The position numbers and the translations under genes were made by a program. A stretch of DNA of 37,912 bases from Lentisphaerota bacterium (GTDB lineage Bacteria; Verrucomicrobiota; Kiritimatiellia; JAAZAB01), in assembly GCA_016188985.1 (NCBI GenBank), contig JACPGM010000031.1, forward strand, positions 1 to 37,912, written 5' to 3'. The notes beneath the pieces are model-generated. The model ran no database searches. It was not told the DNA's origin and saw only the letters and a list, made by a program, of their open reading frames with translations. Shown one piece after another: positions 22,418-31,384 of the stretch (position 1 is the stretch's first letter; the number at the start of each line of letters is the position of its first letter).

Positions 22418-22636
22418 GTAGCACCCCTACAGGGTGCGGGAGGGTTTTTGGCAACACCTTTTGTCCTGGGGTTGCGCCCCAGGCTATGATGTTGCAGGCC
22501 TTTGGCCTGCTGAAAATGCCCCCCAAAGGGGTGCTACATCATAGCCCAGCGCGCAGCGCTGGGTTAAGGTAACGTCCGAACCAAGAAACACGACCCCAAC
22601 GGGGTCGAACATCATAGCCCAGCGAGTCGCTGGGTT
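22418..22636 (+). repeat. Palindromic repeat, same family as integron cassettes 1 and 4
   Basis: Modules in order are GTAGCACCCCTACAGGGTGC, GGCAACACC, CCTGGGGTTGCGCCCCAGG, GCAGGCCTTTGGCCTGC, CCCCCCAAAGGGGTGC, AGCCCAGCGCGCAGCGCTGG, ACGACCCCAACGGGGTCG and AGCCCAGCGAGTCGCTGGG. Each is a short inverted repeat. The cassette copies hold the same modules in another order. It occupies the 355-bp gap before the histidine kinase; no gene is seen there. Confidence 0.75.
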
Positions 22637-22716
22637 ATCTATATTATCGGTTTGACCGCGGGTTATTCTGGCGCTATCCTGTGCGCCAGAATTTCTCACC
22701 CTATTGGCTTTTCCCA

Positions 22717-23922
22717 ATGAAAACAGGTTTTTTAGATAAGCTTATTGAGCGGCTGGACAAACTGGATTCCTCGTGCTTACAAGAGCAGTTTCAGCGCGTG
22801 ATCCAGGAAAAAGGACTGCTGGAATCGGTCTTTAACGCCTTGCATGAAGGCATCATTATTCTGGATGGCCAGGGTTATATCAATTATGCCAACAGCGCTG
22901 CCGCGACTTTGCTGGGTTTCGATCTGCAAAAATCCGCCCGCCAAAGCGTTGCGCGGATCCTTAAATCCCGCTCGGAGCGGGATAAAAACATCGAATGGGA
23001 TCGCTTGCTCAACCCGGGTGAAGGAGCGCCCTCGGAATTGATCAGCCGTGAAATCGAAATCACCTATCCGGCGCGCAAGATCCTGAGTTTTTATGTCATG
23101 CCCTTGGCTCTGGTAACCGACCAGCCGCGCGGCGCCGTGGTGATCCTGCGCGACATCACCGGCGCGCGAGAGAAGGAAATGCGCGTGCTCACCTCCGAGC
23201 GTCTGAATGCCCTCACGGTTCTGGCGGCCGGCGTGGCCCATGAAATCGGCAACCCCCTGAACTCGCTGCATATCCACCTGCAACTGCTCAAGCGCGAGCT
23301 GGAAAATCTGCCGCCGGAAACCAGCGCGGCTTGCCAGGATCTTCTCGGCGTGGCCGGCAAGGAAGTGGGGCGGCTCAATCTGATCATTACCCAATTCCTG
23401 CGCGCCATCCGCCCGACGGCCCCGCGCCTGGAAACCTGCCGGATCGAGGAAGTCTTGCAGGAAACCTTGACCTTCATGCGGCCCGAAATCGAGAATCGCG
23501 ACGTTCTGGTGGAAGTCAAGGCGCCTAATCCCCTGCCGCAGATTTCCGTGGACCGCGACCAGCTCAAACAGGTATTTTTTAACATCATCAAAAATGCCCT
23601 GCAGGCCATGACCCGCGGCGGACTACTGACCATCACGCTATTCAGCGACGACCACTATCTGGGTCTGGCCTTCAAGGACACCGGCGCCGGCGTGGCGCCC
23701 GAAGAGCTCGGCCGTTTGTTCGAGCCATTTCATTCCACCCGGCCGGAGGGCACGGGGCTGGGCCTGATAATCGTTCAGCGAATTATCCAGGAGCATGGCG
23801 GCAAAATCGAAGTCCACTCGCAGCCCGGCGCCGGATTGACCTTCACTATTTTACTGCCCTTGGACCAGCGGCGCATCCGCCTGCTCAAGGCCCCGCGCCG
23901 CTCACGCGCATCCAAAACCTAA
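22717..23922 (+). CDS. PAS-domain sensor histidine kinase (NtrB-like)
   Basis: This protein of about 401 residues has an N-terminal coiled segment, a PAS domain (about 36-150, SVFNALHEGIIILDGQGYIN) and a HisKA domain with phosphoacceptor His175 in AAGVAHEIGNPLNSL. The HATPase domain has the N-box NIIKNALQA and the G-boxes DTGAGV and GTGLGLIIV. No membrane segment is seen, so it senses a cytoplasmic signal. The ATG at 22717 is preferred to an in-frame GTG at 22681. The next gene, 9 bp on, is a sigma54 response regulator, so the two form an NtrBC-like pair. The signal is unknown. Confidence 0.92.
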   Translation: MKTGFLDKLIERLDKLDSSCLQEQFQRVIQEKGLLESVFNALHEGIIILDGQGYINYANSAAATLLGFDLQKSARQSVARILKSRSERDKNIEWDRLLNPGEGAPSELISREIEITYPARKILSFYVMPLALVTDQPRGAVVILRDITGAREKEMRVLTSERLNALTVLAAGVAHEIGNPLNSLHIHLQLLKRELENLPPETSAACQDLLGVAGKEVGRLNLIITQFLRAIRPTAPRLETCRIEEVLQETLTFMRPEIENRDVLVEVKAPNPLPQISVDRDQLKQVFFNIIKNALQAMTRGGLLTITLFSDDHYLGLAFKDTGAGVAPEELGRLFEPFHSTRPEGTGLGLIIVQRIIQEHGGKIEVHSQPGAGLTFTILLPLDQRRIRLLKAPRRSRASKT

Positions 23923-23931
23923 GGAGACCCC

Positions 23932-25386
23932 ATGGCCCGCCGCGCAACCATCCTGATCGTGGAAGACGAAAAAAACACGCGCGAAGGTCTGGAGCGCGCG
24001 CTCAGCCGGCATTACCAGATTCTCCTGGCCGACAGCGCCGAACGGGCGCTTGTCGCGCTGGACGAAACCCGCGTAGACATAATTTTAAGCGATTTGCGCC
24101 TGCCGGGCATGGATGGCCTGGCGCTGGTCAAACGGGCGCTGGCGCACGATGCTCAACCGATTTGCGTTCTGCTGACGGCCTACGGCAGCATTGAAGCGGC
24201 CGTCGCGGCGGTAAAGGCCGGCGCCTATGATTTCCTGACCAAGCCGGTTAATTTGGACCAGCTCGAGCTGGTGCTGCAGCGCGCCTTGCGCTCGCGGCAA
24301 CTGGAATCGGAAAACAAATCGCTGCGGACGCAACTGGACAAAAAGTTCGGGCTGGAAACCATTCTGGGCACGACGCCGGTCATGGAGGAACTTTTCAAAA
24401 TTATCCGGCAGGTGGCGCCCTCGCGCGCCACCGTGCTGATCCAGGGCGAAAGCGGCACCGGCAAGGAACTGGTGGCCAATGCCATCCATGGCCTGAGCCC
24501 GCGCGCGCGCGGGCCTTTCATCGCCGTGCACTGCGCGGCGCTGCCGCCGACCTTGCTCGAAAGCGAGCTCTTTGGACACGAGAAGGGCGCCTTTACCGGC
24601 GCTTTTGCGCGCCGCCGCGGCCGCTTCGAGCTGGCCGAAGGCGGCACGCTCTTTCTCGATGAAATCTCGGAAATAGACCCGTCCATCCAGGTCAAGCTGC
24701 TGCGCGTGCTCGAAGAGCGCAAGTTCGAGCGCGTGGGCGGCCAGGAAACCCTCGATGCCGATATCCGGCTGATTACCGCCACCAACCGCGACCTGAGCCA
24801 ACTGGCCCAGACCAACAAGTTCCGCCAGGACCTCTTCTTCCGGCTCAATGTGGTGACGATCACCGTCCCGCCGCTGCGGGACCGCCTTAGTGACATTCCG
24901 CTCCTGGCGCGGAATTTCATCGAAGAGTTTGCCCGCGAAAATAATAAGCCGATCATGAATCTGGCGCCCGAAACCCTCAATGCGCTGATGGCCTACCCCT
25001 GGCCGGGCAATGTGCGCGAACTGCGCAACGCCATCGAGGGCATGATCGTTCTGGCCCAAGGCCCTGAGCTGGCTGTCGCCAATCTGCCTGAGGCAATTCG
25101 TCCGCAGACTTCGCTCACGCCCAATCTGGAAATCAAACCCGCTGCTTCGCTGCGCGACGCCAGCCGGCAGATGATTGTCGCCGCGCTGGAGGCCAACCGC
25201 AACAATCGCACGCAGGCGGCCAAGCAGTTGGGCATAAGCCGCCGCACGCTGCATCGCAAACTGCACGAGTTTGAGCTGCCGTGCCTGCGCGGACGAAAGC
25301 GCTCCACGGAAGCGACCACTGCCGCGGGCTCTATCACGGCGGAAGCGGCGGCTGGGCCGGGAACAGGGCCGGACCCTGCCTGTTGA
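23932..25386 (+). CDS. Sigma54-dependent response regulator (NtrC family)
   Basis: This 484-residue protein has a receiver domain (about 5-118) with phosphoacceptor Asp54 in [13 protein letters not shown]. The AAA+ domain has Walker A GESGTGKE (172-179), the sigma54-contact loop GAFTGA (219-224), Walker [10 protein letters not shown] and the arginine-finger region. The Fis-type helix-turn-helix is near the C-terminus ([20 protein letters not shown]). All key residues for activating RpoN are present. The tail after the HTH (about 40 residues, Ala/Gly-rich) is low complexity. No sigma54 promoter (GG-N10-GC) was found in front of a neighbour with confidence. Confidence 0.94.
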   Translation: MARRATILIVEDEKNTREGLERALSRHYQILLADSAERALVALDETRVDIILSDLRLPGMDGLALVKRALAHDAQPICVLLTAYGSIEAAVAAVKAGAYDFLTKPVNLDQLELVLQRALRSRQLESENKSLRTQLDKKFGLETILGTTPVMEELFKIIRQVAPSRATVLIQGESGTGKELVANAIHGLSPRARGPFIAVHCAALPPTLLESELFGHEKGAFTGAFARRRGRFELAEGGTLFLDEISEIDPSIQVKLLRVLEERKFERVGGQETLDADIRLITATNRDLSQLAQTNKFRQDLFFRLNVVTITVPPLRDRLSDIPLLARNFIEEFARENNKPIMNLAPETLNALMAYPWPGNVRELRNAIEGMIVLAQGPELAVANLPEAIRPQTSLTPNLEIKPAASLRDASRQMIVAALEANRNNRTQAAKQLGISRRTLHRKLHEFELPCLRGRKRSTEATTAAGSITAEAAAGPGTGPDPAC

Positions 25387-25782
25387 ATCATAGGATCTGG
25401 ATTTTGCATCGCGTTAGTTTGGCACAGATGCGCGGCGCGCGGGGTGCCGCTGTATAGGCATACCACGCGCAGCGCGTGGCAAGCTGCAAGTTTATCACGC
25501 CTTAGGCGTGACCCCGCGCAACAAAGCAGATGCGCCAAAATAACGCGACCGGCTTCTGCGGCAAACAGCAGCGTTTCTTAAAATTATCTTCATAACCAAT
25601 TGGGTGAGAACAAGAAACCTTACAAAAAATAATTTGCACGCCATCGGTATTGAATAATAATTATGCCAACGCTGCTGTTTGTGCAAAATTCAGGTAGGAT
25701 TTTTGGCTGGCGATTAACCGGCGAAAGATGTATGCTTGGCACCTTTGCCCAAAGCCCGGAATGATTAACGAGCAGCAGAACC
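25387..25782. repeat. Gap with two perfect palindromes
   Basis: CCACGCGCAGCGCGTGG (25463-25479) and TCACGCCTTAGGCGTGA (25495-25511) are adjacent perfect palindromes. Their placement after the regulator gene could serve attenuation, but no U-tract follows. The rest of the 396-bp gap is AT-richer and shows no gene; it should contain the nifUS promoter, which I could not pinpoint. Confidence 0.55.
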
Positions 25783-26628
25783 ATGTGGGAATATACCGAT
25801 AAAGTCCTCGACCACTTCCGCAATCCGCGCAACGTGGGAACTATCCCCAACCCGGATGGCGTCGGCGAAGTCGGGTCCATGGCCTGCGGCGACGCGCTGA
25901 AGCTGACCTTCAAGCTGGACAAGCAAGGCCGGATCGCCGACGTCAAGTTTCAGACTTTCGGCTGCGCCAGCGCCATCGCTTCCTCCTCGGCCCTGACCGA
26001 GATGATTAAAGGCCTGACCCTGGAGCAAGCCGGAAAAGTAACCAACCAGGACATTGCCAATTACCTGGGCGGCTTGCCCGAGCAGAAGATGCACTGTTCG
26101 GTCATGGGCCGCGAAGCGCTGGAGGTGGCCATTGCCAACTACCACACCGGCAAAACTTCCAAGAAAATCCTGGAGGGCAAAGTAGTTTGCCACTGCTTTG
26201 GCGTGACCGAAGACGAGATCGTGCGCGTAGTCCGCGAAAACCGGTTGACCACGGTGCAGCAGGTGACCAACTACTGCAAGGCCGGCGGCGGCTGCGGCAA
26301 GTGCCAACCGGAGATCGAAGTCATCATCGCCCGAATCCGGGCTGAACAGCCGTCCGCGCCGCCCGCGCCCAAGCCGGCGCCGCACCTGACCACGCTCCAG
26401 AAGATCAGGCTGATTGAAGAAACCGTGGAAAAGGAAATCCGGCCGGCGCTGAAGAAAGACGATGGGGATATCGAGTTGATTGACGTGGTGGACAACCGGG
26501 TTATCGTAGCCCTGCGCGGCATGTGCGCCAACTGCCAGGTGGCGCAATTCACCTTGAAGGACGTGGTTGAGGCCAAGTTGCGGGAATTCGTGGCACCGGA
26601 CCTGGTGGTGGAGGAGGTTCCATCATGA
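25783..26628 (+). CDS. nifU: Fe-S cluster assembly scaffold NifU (three-domain)
   Basis: This 281-residue full-length NifU assembles Fe-S clusters. The N-terminal IscU-like domain (1-125) has Cys35, Cys61 and Cys105. The central [2Fe-2S] BFD-like domain has Cys136 and Cys138 in VVCHCFG and Cys171 and Cys174 in GGGCGKC. The C-terminal Nfu domain (205-281) has the CxxC pair Cys248 and Cys251 in GMCANCQV. All nine cysteines are in place. A Pro/Ala-rich linker (190-200) joins the last two domains. Its stop overlaps the nifS start (ATGA). No nitrogenase gene is nearby, so it probably serves general Fe-S assembly. Confidence 0.96.
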   Translation: MWEYTDKVLDHFRNPRNVGTIPNPDGVGEVGSMACGDALKLTFKLDKQGRIADVKFQTFGCASAIASSSALTEMIKGLTLEQAGKVTNQDIANYLGGLPEQKMHCSVMGREALEVAIANYHTGKTSKKILEGKVVCHCFGVTEDEIVRVVRENRLTTVQQVTNYCKAGGGCGKCQPEIEVIIARIRAEQPSAPPAPKPAPHLTTLQKIRLIEETVEKEIRPALKKDDGDIELIDVVDNRVIVALRGMCANCQVAQFTLKDVVEAKLREFVAPDLVVEEVPS

Positions 26629-27782
26629 GGCCCGTGTATTTAGACAACAATGCTACGACGCAGCCGGCCCCGGAAGTGGTCGAGGCCATGCAGCCGTTTT
26701 TCACAGAGCTGTGGGGCAATCCCTCCAGCATGCACAAGTTCGGCGGCCAGGTGCGCCGGCATGTTGAAACGGCGCGCGCGCAGGTCGCGGCCTTGATCGG
26801 CGCAGAGCCCTCCGAAATTGTTTTCACCGGTTGCGGCACCGAAAGCGACAACCTGGCCATCCGCGGCGCGGTGGAAGCGGCCAATAATCCGGTCAACGTC
26901 ATAACCAGCCGCGTGGAGCATCCCGCGGTGCTGGAGCCATGCCGCATGTTAAAGGAGCGCGGCATTCCCGTTATTGAACTGGAGGTGGATGGCCAGGGCC
27001 GGATCAATCTTGACGACTTGCGGCTCGCCTTAAGCCGGGGCCGCGCGGTGGTCAGCCTGATGTGGGCCAATAACGAGACCGGCGTGCTCTTTCCGATTGC
27101 CGAAGCCGCCGAGCTGGTTAAAGCCGCCGGCGGCATCCTGCATACCGACGCCATCCAGGCGGTGGGCAAGCTGCCGATTAATGTCAGCAAAGTGCCGGTG
27201 GATTTGCTCTCGCTCTCCGGCCACAAACTCCACGCGCCCAAGGGCATCGGCGCCCTCTATATCCGCCGGGGCACGCGCGTGCGGCCCTTGCTCCTGGGCG
27301 GCCACCAGGAAAGCGGCAAGCGGGGCGGAACCGAAAACGTGCCCTACATTGTCGGCCTGGGCCGCGCCTGCGAGTTGGCCGCTAAAACGCTCGCCGATGA
27401 GACCACGCGCGTTGCCCAACTGCGCGATCGTTTGCAGGCGGGCCTCCTGGCGACGTGCGCCAGCGCGCGCGTGAATGGCGATCAAGAACACCGCCTGCCC
27501 AACACGCTCAACATCAGCTTCGAGTATATCGAAGGCGAATCCATTCTCTATCACCTGAGCGATTGCGGCATTGCGGCTTCTTCCGGCTCGGCCTGCACCT
27601 CCGGCTCGCTGGAGCCTTCCCACGTGATCCGGGCCATGGGTGTGCCCTTTATCGCCGCCCACGGCTCAATCCGCTTCAGCTTAAGCCGCTACAACACCGC
27701 CTCCGATATTGACTACGTCCTGGAAAATCTGCCGCCGATCATCAAGAAACTGCGCGCCATCTCGCCCTTCGCCGTACCTTGA
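26625..27782 (+). CDS. nifS: Cysteine desulfurase NifS
   Basis: This 385-residue PLP enzyme releases sulfur from cysteine as a persulfide for NifU. The motifs are YLDNNATTQP at the N-terminus, TSRVEHPAVLEPC, DAIQAVGKLPI, the PLP lysine Lys201 in SGHKLHAPKG, and the catalytic Cys324 in SSGSACTSGSLEPSHV. The short active-site loop and the SACTSG motif match group I NifS/IscS desulfurases. It is translationally coupled to nifU, so the two form a minimal sulfur-transfer operon. Confidence 0.96.
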   Translation: MRPVYLDNNATTQPAPEVVEAMQPFFTELWGNPSSMHKFGGQVRRHVETARAQVAALIGAEPSEIVFTGCGTESDNLAIRGAVEAANNPVNVITSRVEHPAVLEPCRMLKERGIPVIELEVDGQGRINLDDLRLALSRGRAVVSLMWANNETGVLFPIAEAAELVKAAGGILHTDAIQAVGKLPINVSKVPVDLLSLSGHKLHAPKGIGALYIRRGTRVRPLLLGGHQESGKRGGTENVPYIVGLGRACELAAKTLADETTRVAQLRDRLQAGLLATCASARVNGDQEHRLPNTLNISFEYIEGESILYHLSDCGIAASSGSACTSGSLEPSHVIRAMGVPFIAAHGSIRFSLSRYNTASDIDYVLENLPPIIKKLRAISPFAVP

Positions 27783-28246
27783 TTGGTATTGCCTTATTGG
27801 GGTGTAGCGGCGGTTCGCCCGCCTACATCGCTATGCGAAGCATTGCGGGCAGGCAAGAACCGCAACGGCCTGCCGTTCTGGCGCTTGTCCGCCTCTGGTG
27901 GAAAAGGCACCTACACCTGCAGAATCCTGATGTCATGAGATCAGATGCCCACAATAACATAGCCTTACTCCCATCAGCCATTTCCCATTGACCCGCCGCG
28001 GCCGCTCTGCAATACTGCGCTTTGATGAATACGTAATGGGTCAGTTATGAGGTGGTCGTGTGAAGGTTCCGCCGGCAGGCGGATCCGCCAAGGTGGAAGG
28101 GACGGCTCGCCGAGCCGTCCGCGGCGCGTTCGGGCCTACTCCGCCGTAGTTCCGCCTTAGCGGATCCGCAAGGGCGGAAAGCCTACTGGCTACGAAGGCT
28201 GGACGAACGCGCCCTACCCGTTGCCACCACAAGACTGACGGATTAC
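27783..28246. repeat. Intergenic mosaic of dispersed repeats
   Basis: Left part (27797-27880) resembles the 21506 palindrome (GTAGCGGCGG...GCGGGCAGGC). The right part (28064-28219) joins TTCCGCCGGCAGGCGGATCC, GGACGGCTCGCCGAGCCGTC, CTACTCCGCCGTAG, TTCCGCCTTAGCGGATCCGC and GGCTACGAAGGCTGGACGA. Each has relatives at 9338, 18062-18193 or 28981. No gene is seen in the 464 bp. Confidence 0.65.
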
Positions 28247-28996
28247 ATGAATACCATTTTTTTTCTCCTGCCGTTCACTTTCCAGGCGACCCTGGTGGAG
28301 GCTTTCCTGCGGGCCAATACCGCCGGTAAAACGCTGGTGGTGCTGCTCTTTATCGGCTCGGTGGTGGCTTGGAGCATCATGGTGACCAAGTTCGTGGAGT
28401 ACCGTCGGGCCGCCCGCGAATCGCAGCGCTTCCTGGAGCACTACCGCGGCGAGAGCCACCCCCTGAGCCTGATCGTGAAGCTCCAGAGTTTTCCGGGCTG
28501 TCCCCTCTATATGATGTATCGCGCGGCTTGCCGGACGCTGCACGGAGTGCTCCAGGAGCGCGGCCTCAACCCGCAAGAGTTCTTCAGCGACCGGCCGGAC
28601 GCCGCGCAACTTAAACTGGATTATGCCGATATCAAAATAATGCGTAACATTATTGACCAGACCGTTGATGAGCAGATCATTCAACTTGAAAAAAACGTCG
28701 TGGTCCTGGCCACGGCCGTAACCGCCGCGCCGTTCCTGGGACTGCTGGGCACCGTCTGGGGCGTGATGGACGCCTTCGGCGGGCTGGCCATCCAGGGCAC
28801 GGCGACGCTCTCGGCGGTGGCGCCGGGCATTTCCGGCTCGTTGATTGCGACCCTGGCCGGCCTGATCGTGGCGCTGCCTTCGCTGATCGGTTACAACATG
28901 CTGACCAGCCGCATCCGGATTTTAAGCGCCATGATGGAACATTTTGCCGAGGAACTGCTGGCCGACTTTGAGCGGTCCAGCCTTCGTAGCCAGTAG
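28247..28996 (+). CDS. MotA/TolQ/ExbB family proton channel protein
   Basis: This 249-residue inner-membrane protein has an N-terminal hydrophobic segment (about 27-47, AGKTLVVLLFIGSVVAWSIM), a long cytoplasmic loop and two more membrane helices. The latter are LATAVTAAPFLGLLGTVWGVMDAF and SGSLIATLAGLIVALPSLIGYNML, with the conserved A-P-x-L-G-L-L-G-T-V-x-G-M-like motif. It is the proton-conducting subunit that works with ExbD/TolR. It could be TolQ or ExbB; the order with an ExbD and a TonB-like gene fits either. Confidence 0.92.
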   Translation: MNTIFFLLPFTFQATLVEAFLRANTAGKTLVVLLFIGSVVAWSIMVTKFVEYRRAARESQRFLEHYRGESHPLSLIVKLQSFPGCPLYMMYRAACRTLHGVLQERGLNPQEFFSDRPDAAQLKLDYADIKIMRNIIDQTVDEQIIQLEKNVVVLATAVTAAPFLGLLGTVWGVMDAFGGLAIQGTATLSAVAPGISGSLIATLAGLIVALPSLIGYNMLTSRIRILSAMMEHFAEELLADFERSSLRSQ

Positions 28997-29131
28997 GCTT
29001 ACTACGGCGGAGTAGGCCACAGTCTGCGGGCGTAAGCGACTTTATTACGACTTTGCCGTTCTATCGCAACGGCTTCTACAACGATTTGATGTAGCGACGG
29101 TTCTCACCGCCAATTATGGCGGTGAGAACGG
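28981..29131. repeat. Repeat and strong hairpin between channel and ExbD genes
   Basis: The TTCGTAGCCAGTAGGCTTAC and ACGGCGGAGTAGG element begins in the last codons of the channel gene. It is followed by a hairpin with a 12-bp perfect stem (GTTCTCACCGCC, 29100-29111, with GGCGGTGAGAAC, 29118-29129) and a 6-nt loop. It may lower expression of the downstream genes relative to the channel gene. Confidence 0.6.
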
Positions 29132-29178
29132 CAAGTGCTCGGCATTCCTATACGTGCAAGCCTGACAAGGAACTATTC

Positions 29179-29580
29179 ATGCCCCGACGAACCAGAACGA
29201 TGCTCCACGCAGTCGGTGAGATCAACCTGGTCCCCATGCTGGATTTCGCCTTCCTGCTCCTGACCGTGTTTCTGATCACCTATCCCCTGATGGAGCAAGG
29301 GGTCCACGTGAACCTGCCCCGGGGCAAGGCCGCGGAACTTAAACCCGAACGATCCCGCACCGTCAGCGTGCGCCTGGATGGCGCGCTTTTCCTGGACAAC
29401 CGCGCCATCGCCGAAAGCCAACTGGTCTCGGAAATGAACCGTCTCGGCAAAACGGATCCGGCCATCACCGTATTCGTGCGCGCGGACAAGGACCTGAAAT
29501 ACAGCCGGGTCATGGATATCATGCGCATTCTGCACGAGGCCGGCATCAGCAAGATGGCGCTGGTCTCTCAGACGGAATAA
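29179..29580 (+). CDS. ExbD/TolR family biopolymer transport protein
   Basis: This protein of about 133 residues starts MPRRTRTMLHAVGEINLVPM, followed by the single membrane helix LDFAFLLLTVFLITYPLM, which carries the conserved Asp that couples to the proton motive force. A periplasmic domain follows (GVHVNLPRGKAAELKPERSR, and VFVRADKDLKYSRVMDIMRI near the end), typical of ExbD/TolR. The ATG at 29179 is preferred because AAGGAA precedes it; the longer frame from 29116 begins inside a repeat hairpin. Confidence 0.93.
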   Translation: MPRRTRTMLHAVGEINLVPMLDFAFLLLTVFLITYPLMEQGVHVNLPRGKAAELKPERSRTVSVRLDGALFLDNRAIAESQLVSEMNRLGKTDPAITVFVRADKDLKYSRVMDIMRILHEAGISKMALVSQTE

Positions 29581-29592
29581 GATTCTAAAGCC

Positions 29593-30333
29593 ATGAGCAA
29601 CAGCTACCTGCGCAACACGATGCTCAGCGTGGCCGTGCACCTGTTTTGCGTCTACGCGCTCATCGCCTTTTCGTTTGCCTCGTGCCGCGCCCGACCGGCG
29701 CCCAGGGATTTGATGTTCTTTGTGGCTTTCCAGCCGGGCCCGCCGGCCCTGCCGGCCCTGGAAACCCTGCGGCTACAAGAAACCGGACCAAAACCAGCCG
29801 ATACACTCACCCTCATTCCGGAGCCGACCAAGACGGATTCAGTCAAGGCGGCCAAAAAAACCAAGGTTGACGTTAAGACTAACATCGTCCGCCAGGCCGC
29901 GGCCTCTAAGGTCAAGCATCCCGTAAAAAAAATGTCTAAGGAGCAAATCCGTTCCATTCTGGAAAGCGCGGTGGCGCGGGTTGGTCCCGCGCCGGCCGGG
30001 ACGCCAGAGGCCGGCGCCGGCAGCGGCAACGGCCAAGCGACACCCTATGGTTGGTACCTGGAACAGGTGCGCGCAATCATGTATGAGGCCTGGCAACAGC
30101 CCAGCGCCCTGGCCGGCCAGCAAGGACTGTTTACCCAGGTGCGACTGCGCGTCCGTCAGGATGGTCAGATTACCAGTAAAGAAATGGCCGCAAGCTCCGG
30201 CAACCGTCTTATGGATGATTCGGTCATGCTGGCGGTGGAATCGGTAGTGAAACTTCCGGAACTGCCTTTCGGCTTCGGCGGCGCCTACAAGGACCTCGTC
30301 ATTGATTTCGAGCTGGAAGAAACCAGCCAATAA
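29593..30333 (+). CDS. TonB/TolA-like energy-transducing protein
   Basis: This 246-residue protein has one N-terminal membrane helix (MLSVAVHLFCVYALIAFSFA), a periplasmic linker rich in Pro, Lys and Thr (residues about 55-115), and a C-terminal TonB/TolA-like domain. The last is marked by YLEQVRAIMYEAWQQPSALA, VRLRVRQDGQITSKEMAASS and DDSVMLAVESV. It should span the periplasm and pass energy from the channel pair to outer-membrane partners. The gap to exbD is 12 bp, so the three genes probably form one operon. Confidence 0.85.
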   Translation: MSNSYLRNTMLSVAVHLFCVYALIAFSFASCRARPAPRDLMFFVAFQPGPPALPALETLRLQETGPKPADTLTLIPEPTKTDSVKAAKKTKVDVKTNIVRQAAASKVKHPVKKMSKEQIRSILESAVARVGPAPAGTPEAGAGSGNGQATPYGWYLEQVRAIMYEAWQQPSALAGQQGLFTQVRLRVRQDGQITSKEMAASSGNRLMDDSVMLAVESVVKLPELPFGFGGAYKDLVIDFELEETSQ

Positions 30334-30436
30334 AAACTCGGACATGTCAAGACGGCATACAACCACTCAGGAGGTTATAATCTGAACAATAACACTGTCG
30401 GATCATTCCAGCTTTTTCATTTCCTCCGGGGTGCTA

Positions 30437-31384
30437 ATGACTGAAATTCGCACTTATCGAGCGGGCGATGAAAATGAAATCGTCGCCCTCTGGAACCAAC
30501 GCGTAGCCGGCTGTTTTGCAACCGGACCGCTGACGGTTGAGACGTTTCGCGCGGACGTCGTCGCGAAACATCACTTTGAACCGGACGGCCTGATCCTCGC
30601 CTTCAGCGGCGGCCGGCTGGCGGCCTGGGCGCATGCCGGCTTCAAATCCGCTGACAACGTGACTCCCGACTTCCGGGCGGGCACGATCTCGATGCTGGCG
30701 GTCGCGGATGTGGCGGCCGGGCAAGCCGCGGTAGGCGCCGCCTTGCATTATCTTTTCAAGCGCGGCGCGAAACACGCCGCGGCTTTCACCATAGATTTTC
30801 CCAACACACCCTTTTACAACGGACTTTATGGCGGCGAAAAGGCCGGCATGGACGAAACCCATCCTAACGGTTGGGAGACTCTGGCGCGCTGCGGTTTCAA
30901 ACCGGCTGCCGGCGCAATCATCATGGTTTGCGAGCTCGACGGGCCCGACGCGCTGCCGCCTGCGCCGCCGGGGACGCGCTTGAGCATTGCGCCCTGGAAT
31001 TCCCAATTCACGCAGCCGTCATCAGCGCGGGCCTACGGCATTCCCGAAAAGATCCGGCAGGCGGAGGTTTTGGACGAGTCCGGCAAGATTCTGGCCCACA
31101 TGGAATTCTGGCATTTGGAGCGCTACAATCGGGCGACCGGCGACAGAATGGCCGTGGTCTCGCACGTATACGCTTCCGACGAAACGCGCGGCGGCGGCAC
31201 CGCCGCCTTTCTGCAAGCGGCCGTTCACCGTGAGCTGCGCAAAGAAGGCGCCCGCCGGATGGCGCTGGGCGCCGGCAGTTTGAACGGACGCGCCGTGCGG
31301 TTCTACCAGAAAATCGGCTACCGTCCGCTGCGGAATGCGTTTCAGTTCTACCTTGATTTTCAACGCTATGGAGATTTTTCGTAA
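30437..31384 (+). CDS. GNAT family N-acetyltransferase
   Basis: This protein of about 315 residues has two GNAT-like halves. The N-terminal half starts MTEIRTYRAGDENEIVALWN, with GTISMLAVADVAAGQAAVGA as a beta4-alpha3 segment. The C-terminal half has MAVVSHVYASDETRGGGTAA, the acetyl-CoA-binding RGGGTAAFL loop, and GSLNGRAVRFYQKIGYRPL, the classical GNAT end. The substrate is unknown. The ATG at 30437 is preferred over an upstream GTG at 30431. Its stop codon overlaps the next gene's ATG (TAATG), so the two proteins are made together. Confidence 0.82.
   Translation: MTEIRTYRAGDENEIVALWNQRVAGCFATGPLTVETFRADVVAKHHFEPDGLILAFSGGRLAAWAHAGFKSADNVTPDFRAGTISMLAVADVAAGQAAVGAALHYLFKRGAKHAAAFTIDFPNTPFYNGLYGGEKAGMDETHPNGWETLARCGFKPAAGAIIMVCELDGPDALPPAPPGTRLSIAPWNSQFTQPSSARAYGIPEKIRQAEVLDESGKILAHMEFWHLERYNRATGDRMAVVSHVYASDETRGGGTAAFLQAAVHRELRKEGARRMALGAGSLNGRAVRFYQKIGYRPLRNAFQFYLDFQRYGDFS

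Noticed and set aside
24085-25266. 393-codon minus-strand frame inside the sigma54 regulator gene
   Set aside because: It is a shadow of a strongly conserved NtrC-type protein and has no recognisable domain.
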